A DNA stretch of 22,396 nt from a virus. Shown here piece after piece: positions 19,986-22,396 of this stretch (its first letter is position 1; the number at the start of each line of letters is the position of its first letter). Below the pieces are notes generated by a model that was not told where the DNA came from, did no database searches, and worked only from the letters and a program-made list of their open reading frames with translations. Both the position numbers and the translations under genes were made by a program. The stretch lies in IMG/VR virus record IMGVR_UViG_3300032235_000326, positions 1 to 22,396 of that record; one strand, written 5' to 3'.

Positions 19986-22396
19986 ATGGCACAAATCATT
20001 AAACACAGACGTGGTAGTTTAGAAGCCTTATCAGCTGTAACCTCATCCCTTCAGAAAGGTGAGTTGGTAATAGCTTCAGGCTCATCAAATCTATCCGTAA
20101 CAAACGGAGCATCGATTGTATTTGCAGTTCCAGAAAATGGACAAGTACAAGCGGTAAATAGATTTTTAGTAGGAGCTTCTGCACCAAACACATTTGCTGC
20201 AGGAACTTATAACGGAATGTTAAAAGGAGTTCCTTACTACGCGAGTGGTAGTTCTACCTTATACTTATTAGGAGAAGGTGCTAATGAGATACCAAACTTA
20301 ACAGGTAACATTAGTACATTTAGTGCTTCAGTAGCATTATCAATTAATGCATTGAGTTCATCTATTGGTGGTGGTGCGATTGGTACATCGGTAGCAGCAT
20401 TAAATACATTTAGTGCATCCGCATTAACTAGATTGACTGCATTGGAAGTTGAAACTTCTAATTTGGAAACATTTAGTGGTTCTCAATTAACTCAAAATTC
20501 GAATTTAGCAACCTATACGGGGTCTGTTAATACGAAATTGACAGAAGTTGGTGTTGTAACTGCTAGTTTAATATTATCGGCATCAGCAGCTAAGACTACT
20601 AATGATTCGCAAGGTGTTTCTATAACAAACTTAAATACATTTAGTGCGAGTGTAAATACTTCGGTATCTAACTTAAATACTCTTACCGCATCTGCACTAA
20701 CACGATTAACCGCATTAGAAGTTGAAACCTCTAATTTAGAAACTTTCAGTGCTTCGGTATTGACTAGATTAACGGAAGTTGGTGTAGTTACGGGTTCGTT
20801 GATTGCATCAGCATCAGCAGCTAAGACTACTAATGATTCGCAAGGTGTTTCTATAACAAACTTAAATACGTTTAGTGGTTCTCAATTAACTCAAAATACT
20901 GCATTAGCAACTATTACAGGTTCATTAATTTCAACCGCATCTTCTACTGTTGGTAGATTAAACGCAATTGAAGCAGTTAGCGGAACGTTTGCGAGAACAA
21001 ATAGTGGTAACGTATTTAATGGTACGCAAGTAATTACCGGCTCATTATACATTACACAAGATTTAGTTGTATATGGTTCATCATCTTTACAAAATATTAC
21101 GGCTAGTAGATTAGATGTTGGTACTAATCAAATCGTTCTTAATACGGCAACACCTAGTGTTAGATTTGGTGGTATTTCGGTATCGGATTCGGGTAGTGCG
21201 CAAGGTAGAAGTGGTTCATTATTCTGGGATTCATTAAACGACCATTGGTTAAATATAAACCCATCTGGTAGTGATGAAGGATACAACTCCGCAATGATAA
21301 TCAACGGACCTAAAAATACAGGTTCAATTGGAAATGAAGTTGGATTAACTCAATTCAAAGTTCCTGTATCACAAGGGGAAGACCATATACAAGATTCACA
21401 AATTACGGATGATGGTACAACCGTATCTATCGCAGGTAATTTAACAATAACTGGTTCAATAAATGCAGCACAATTAACCGCAATTGGAACGATTACGGGT
21501 TCATTGATTTTATCAGCAAGTGCAGCATCAGTAGCAAATGCAAATCAAAATACATTTACCGCATCTGCGTTAACTAGATTTACTAATTTAGAAACAACTT
21601 CGGCAAGTGTTAATACCGCAATTGCAGCATTAAACTCATTTACATCTTCTAACTCATCTACAACCGCATTAAACGCATTTACGGCATCAGCGGATGGTAG
21701 ATTTACAACATTAGCAAGTGTAACTGCATCATTAAACGCATCAACTGCTTCACAACAAATTAGCATCGATGCTTTAAATACTTTTAGTGCATCTGAAAAT
21801 GGTAAATCAGCAACGTTAGCAACTGTTACCGCATCGTATGATGGTAGATTTACTACATTAGGAACATATACCGCTTCGGTTGATGGTAGATTTACCACAT
21901 TAGCAACTTTGACTGGTTCAAACGCAGTTAGATTAACTAATTTAGAAACTACTTCAGCAAGTGTTAATATTTCGGTAACTAACTTAAACGCATCATCGGC
22001 ATCACAACAAATTAGTATTAATGCTTTAAATACGTTTAGTGCATCGGTAGATGGTAAATCGGCAACTTTAGCAACTCTTACCGCATCATATGATGGTAGA
22101 TTTACAACTATCGGTTCGGTAACTGCATCTTATGATGGACGTTTTACTTCATTAGCAACTATAACTGGTTCATTGATATCATCGGCATCCGCTGATAGAG
22201 TTTCAATAACTAACATCAATACTTTAACATCTTCTGCATTAGTAAGATTTACCAATTTAGAAACAACTTCGGCAAGTGTTAATACGAGTATTTCTAATAT
22301 CAATACATTCACTTCTTCTTTTGGAACTACATTCAGTTCTTCGGTAGATAGTAGATTAGATACATTAGAAGGAACGGGAACAATACAGGGAGTTGG
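19986..22396 (+). CDS. large repeat-rich tail-fibre-type protein (partial, runs off the window)
   Basis: Open from ATG 19986 to the window edge (803 full codons, no stop). The N-terminus (MAQIIKHRRGSLEALSAV, KGELVIASGS) is a typical head of phage fibre proteins that pairs an IKHRRG motif with a KGEL strand. Residues about 110-335 are shaft repeats (LNTFSAS, TRLTALEVETSNLE, AAKTTNDSQGVSITNL) that suggest a trimeric coiled coil. About 338-500 is a non-repetitive insert (NVFNGTQVITGSLYI, QIVLNTATPSVRFGG, GSLFWDSLNDHWL), which I recall as a recurring intramolecular domain of pelagic phage fibres. After it the shaft repeats resume (YDGRFTTL, TNLETTSASVN) to the edge. The C-terminal tip is not visible. 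Minus-strand open frames over this region come from repeat composition. Confidence 0.9.
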   Translation, partial: MAQIIKHRRGSLEALSAVTSSLQKGELVIASGSSNLSVTNGASIVFAVPENGQVQAVNRFLVGASAPNTFAAGTYNGMLKGVPYYASGSSTLYLLGEGANEIPNLTGNISTFSASVALSINALSSSIGGGAIGTSVAALNTFSASALTRLTALEVETSNLETFSGSQLTQNSNLATYTGSVNTKLTEVGVVTASLILSASAAKTTNDSQGVSITNLNTFSASVNTSVSNLNTLTASALTRLTALEVETSNLETFSASVLTRLTEVGVVTGSLIASASAAKTTNDSQGVSITNLNTFSGSQLTQNTALATITGSLISTASSTVGRLNAIEAVSGTFARTNSGNVFNGTQVITGSLYITQDLVVYGSSSLQNITASRLDVGTNQIVLNTATPSVRFGGISVSDSGSAQGRSGSLFWDSLNDHWLNINPSGSDEGYNSAMIINGPKNTGSIGNEVGLTQFKVPVSQGEDHIQDSQITDDGTTVSIAGNLTITGSINAAQLTAIGTITGSLILSASAASVANANQNTFTASALTRFTNLETTSASVNTAIAALNSFTSSNSSTTALNAFTASADGRFTTLASVTASLNASTASQQISIDALNTFSASENGKSATLATVTASYDGRFTTLGTYTASVDGRFTTLATLTGSNAVRLTNLETTSASVNISVTNLNASSASQQISINALNTFSASVDGKSATLATLTASYDGRFTTIGSVTASYDGRFTSLATITGSLISSASADRVSITNINTLTSSALVRFTNLETTSASVNTSISNINTFTSSFGTTFSSSVDSRLDTLEGTGTIQGV
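20580..20869 (+). repeat. 59-base direct repeat, 231-base period, in the last fibre gene
   Basis: Bases 20580-20638 and 20811-20869 are identical by eye. They encode the AAKTTNDSQGVSITNLNT segment and its flanks. The 231-base period equals a 77-residue unit that also contains the TRLTALEVETSNLE block, so a whole shaft unit was probably duplicated recently. Confidence 0.85.
21585..22285 (+). repeat. 32-base direct repeat (two copies 669 bases apart) in the fibre shaft
   Basis: Bases 21585-21616 and 22254-22285 are identical by eye and encode NLETTSASVNT. Between them are further degenerate copies of YDGRFTTL and ALNTFSAS units, so the whole interval is one diverged repeat array in frame. Confidence 0.75.

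Noticed and set aside
21545-22312. Minus-strand open frames of 117 and 60 residues over the last fibre gene
   Set aside because: They mirror the repeat composition of the + strand gene, have no start context and no family match.
19986-22396. Repeats as a CRISPR array
   Set aside because: Repeats are in-frame coding units with irregular spacing and no unique spacers of constant length.

Overview
This window looks like the late structural region of a T4-like myovirus that infects a Bacteroidota host, most likely a flavobacterium. The phage call rests on the gene set. In one co-oriented run there are a gp17-like large terminase, gp20-like portal, gp21-like prohead protease, gp22-like scaffold, gp23-like major capsid protein, gp13-, gp14- and gp15-like neck and tail-completion proteins, and three long Ser/Thr/Ala-rich fibre-type genes. 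The host call is an inference. The DNA is AT-rich, no start codon has a convincing Shine-Dalgarno sequence (starts follow A/T-rich stretches such as TAAAATG or AATAATATG), and the encoded ribosomal protein bS21 looks like the flavobacterial type. All genes are on the + strand and tightly packed, many overlapping by 1 to 8 bases.

Layout. Bases 1-716 hold the end of an unknown gene and a membrane-anchored protein that could be spanin-like. Bases 717-4648 are the packaging block: terminase, a Cys-rich two-module small protein, and portal. Bases 4695-9341 hold a run of small, mostly helical proteins around the prohead protease. These include a probable -1 frameshift gene (6590-7320), a Dps/ferritin-like protein (8766-9137) and bS21 (9144-9341). 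A terminator and an unusually long leader precede the scaffold and major capsid genes (9530-12371), which end in a strong GAAA-loop terminator. A beta-rich fibre or decoration protein with a C1q/TNF-like end follows (12479-13618), then the neck and tail-completion block (13668-17338), then fibre-type genes (17342 to the window edge). The last gene is cut off by the window. The order 17-20-21-22-23-13-14-15 differs from T4, where 13-14-15 precede 17; gp18 (sheath) and gp19 (tube) homologues are not in this window.

How it works together. Terminase and portal pump DNA into a prohead built from scaffold and capsid protein and matured by the protease. The neck proteins seal the portal, and the gp15-like protein caps the tail. 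A recurring ATATTTAT motif lies in the larger intergenic gaps, often 20-25 bases before a start, and may be a phage late promoter element.

The observations I would follow up first are the in-frame A_AAA_AAG slippery heptamer directly before a UAG stop, with a start-less membrane-segment reading frame beyond it; the phage bS21 gene; the ungapped match of a 123-residue protein to the Dps ferroxidase region; and the repeated ATATTTAT motif.
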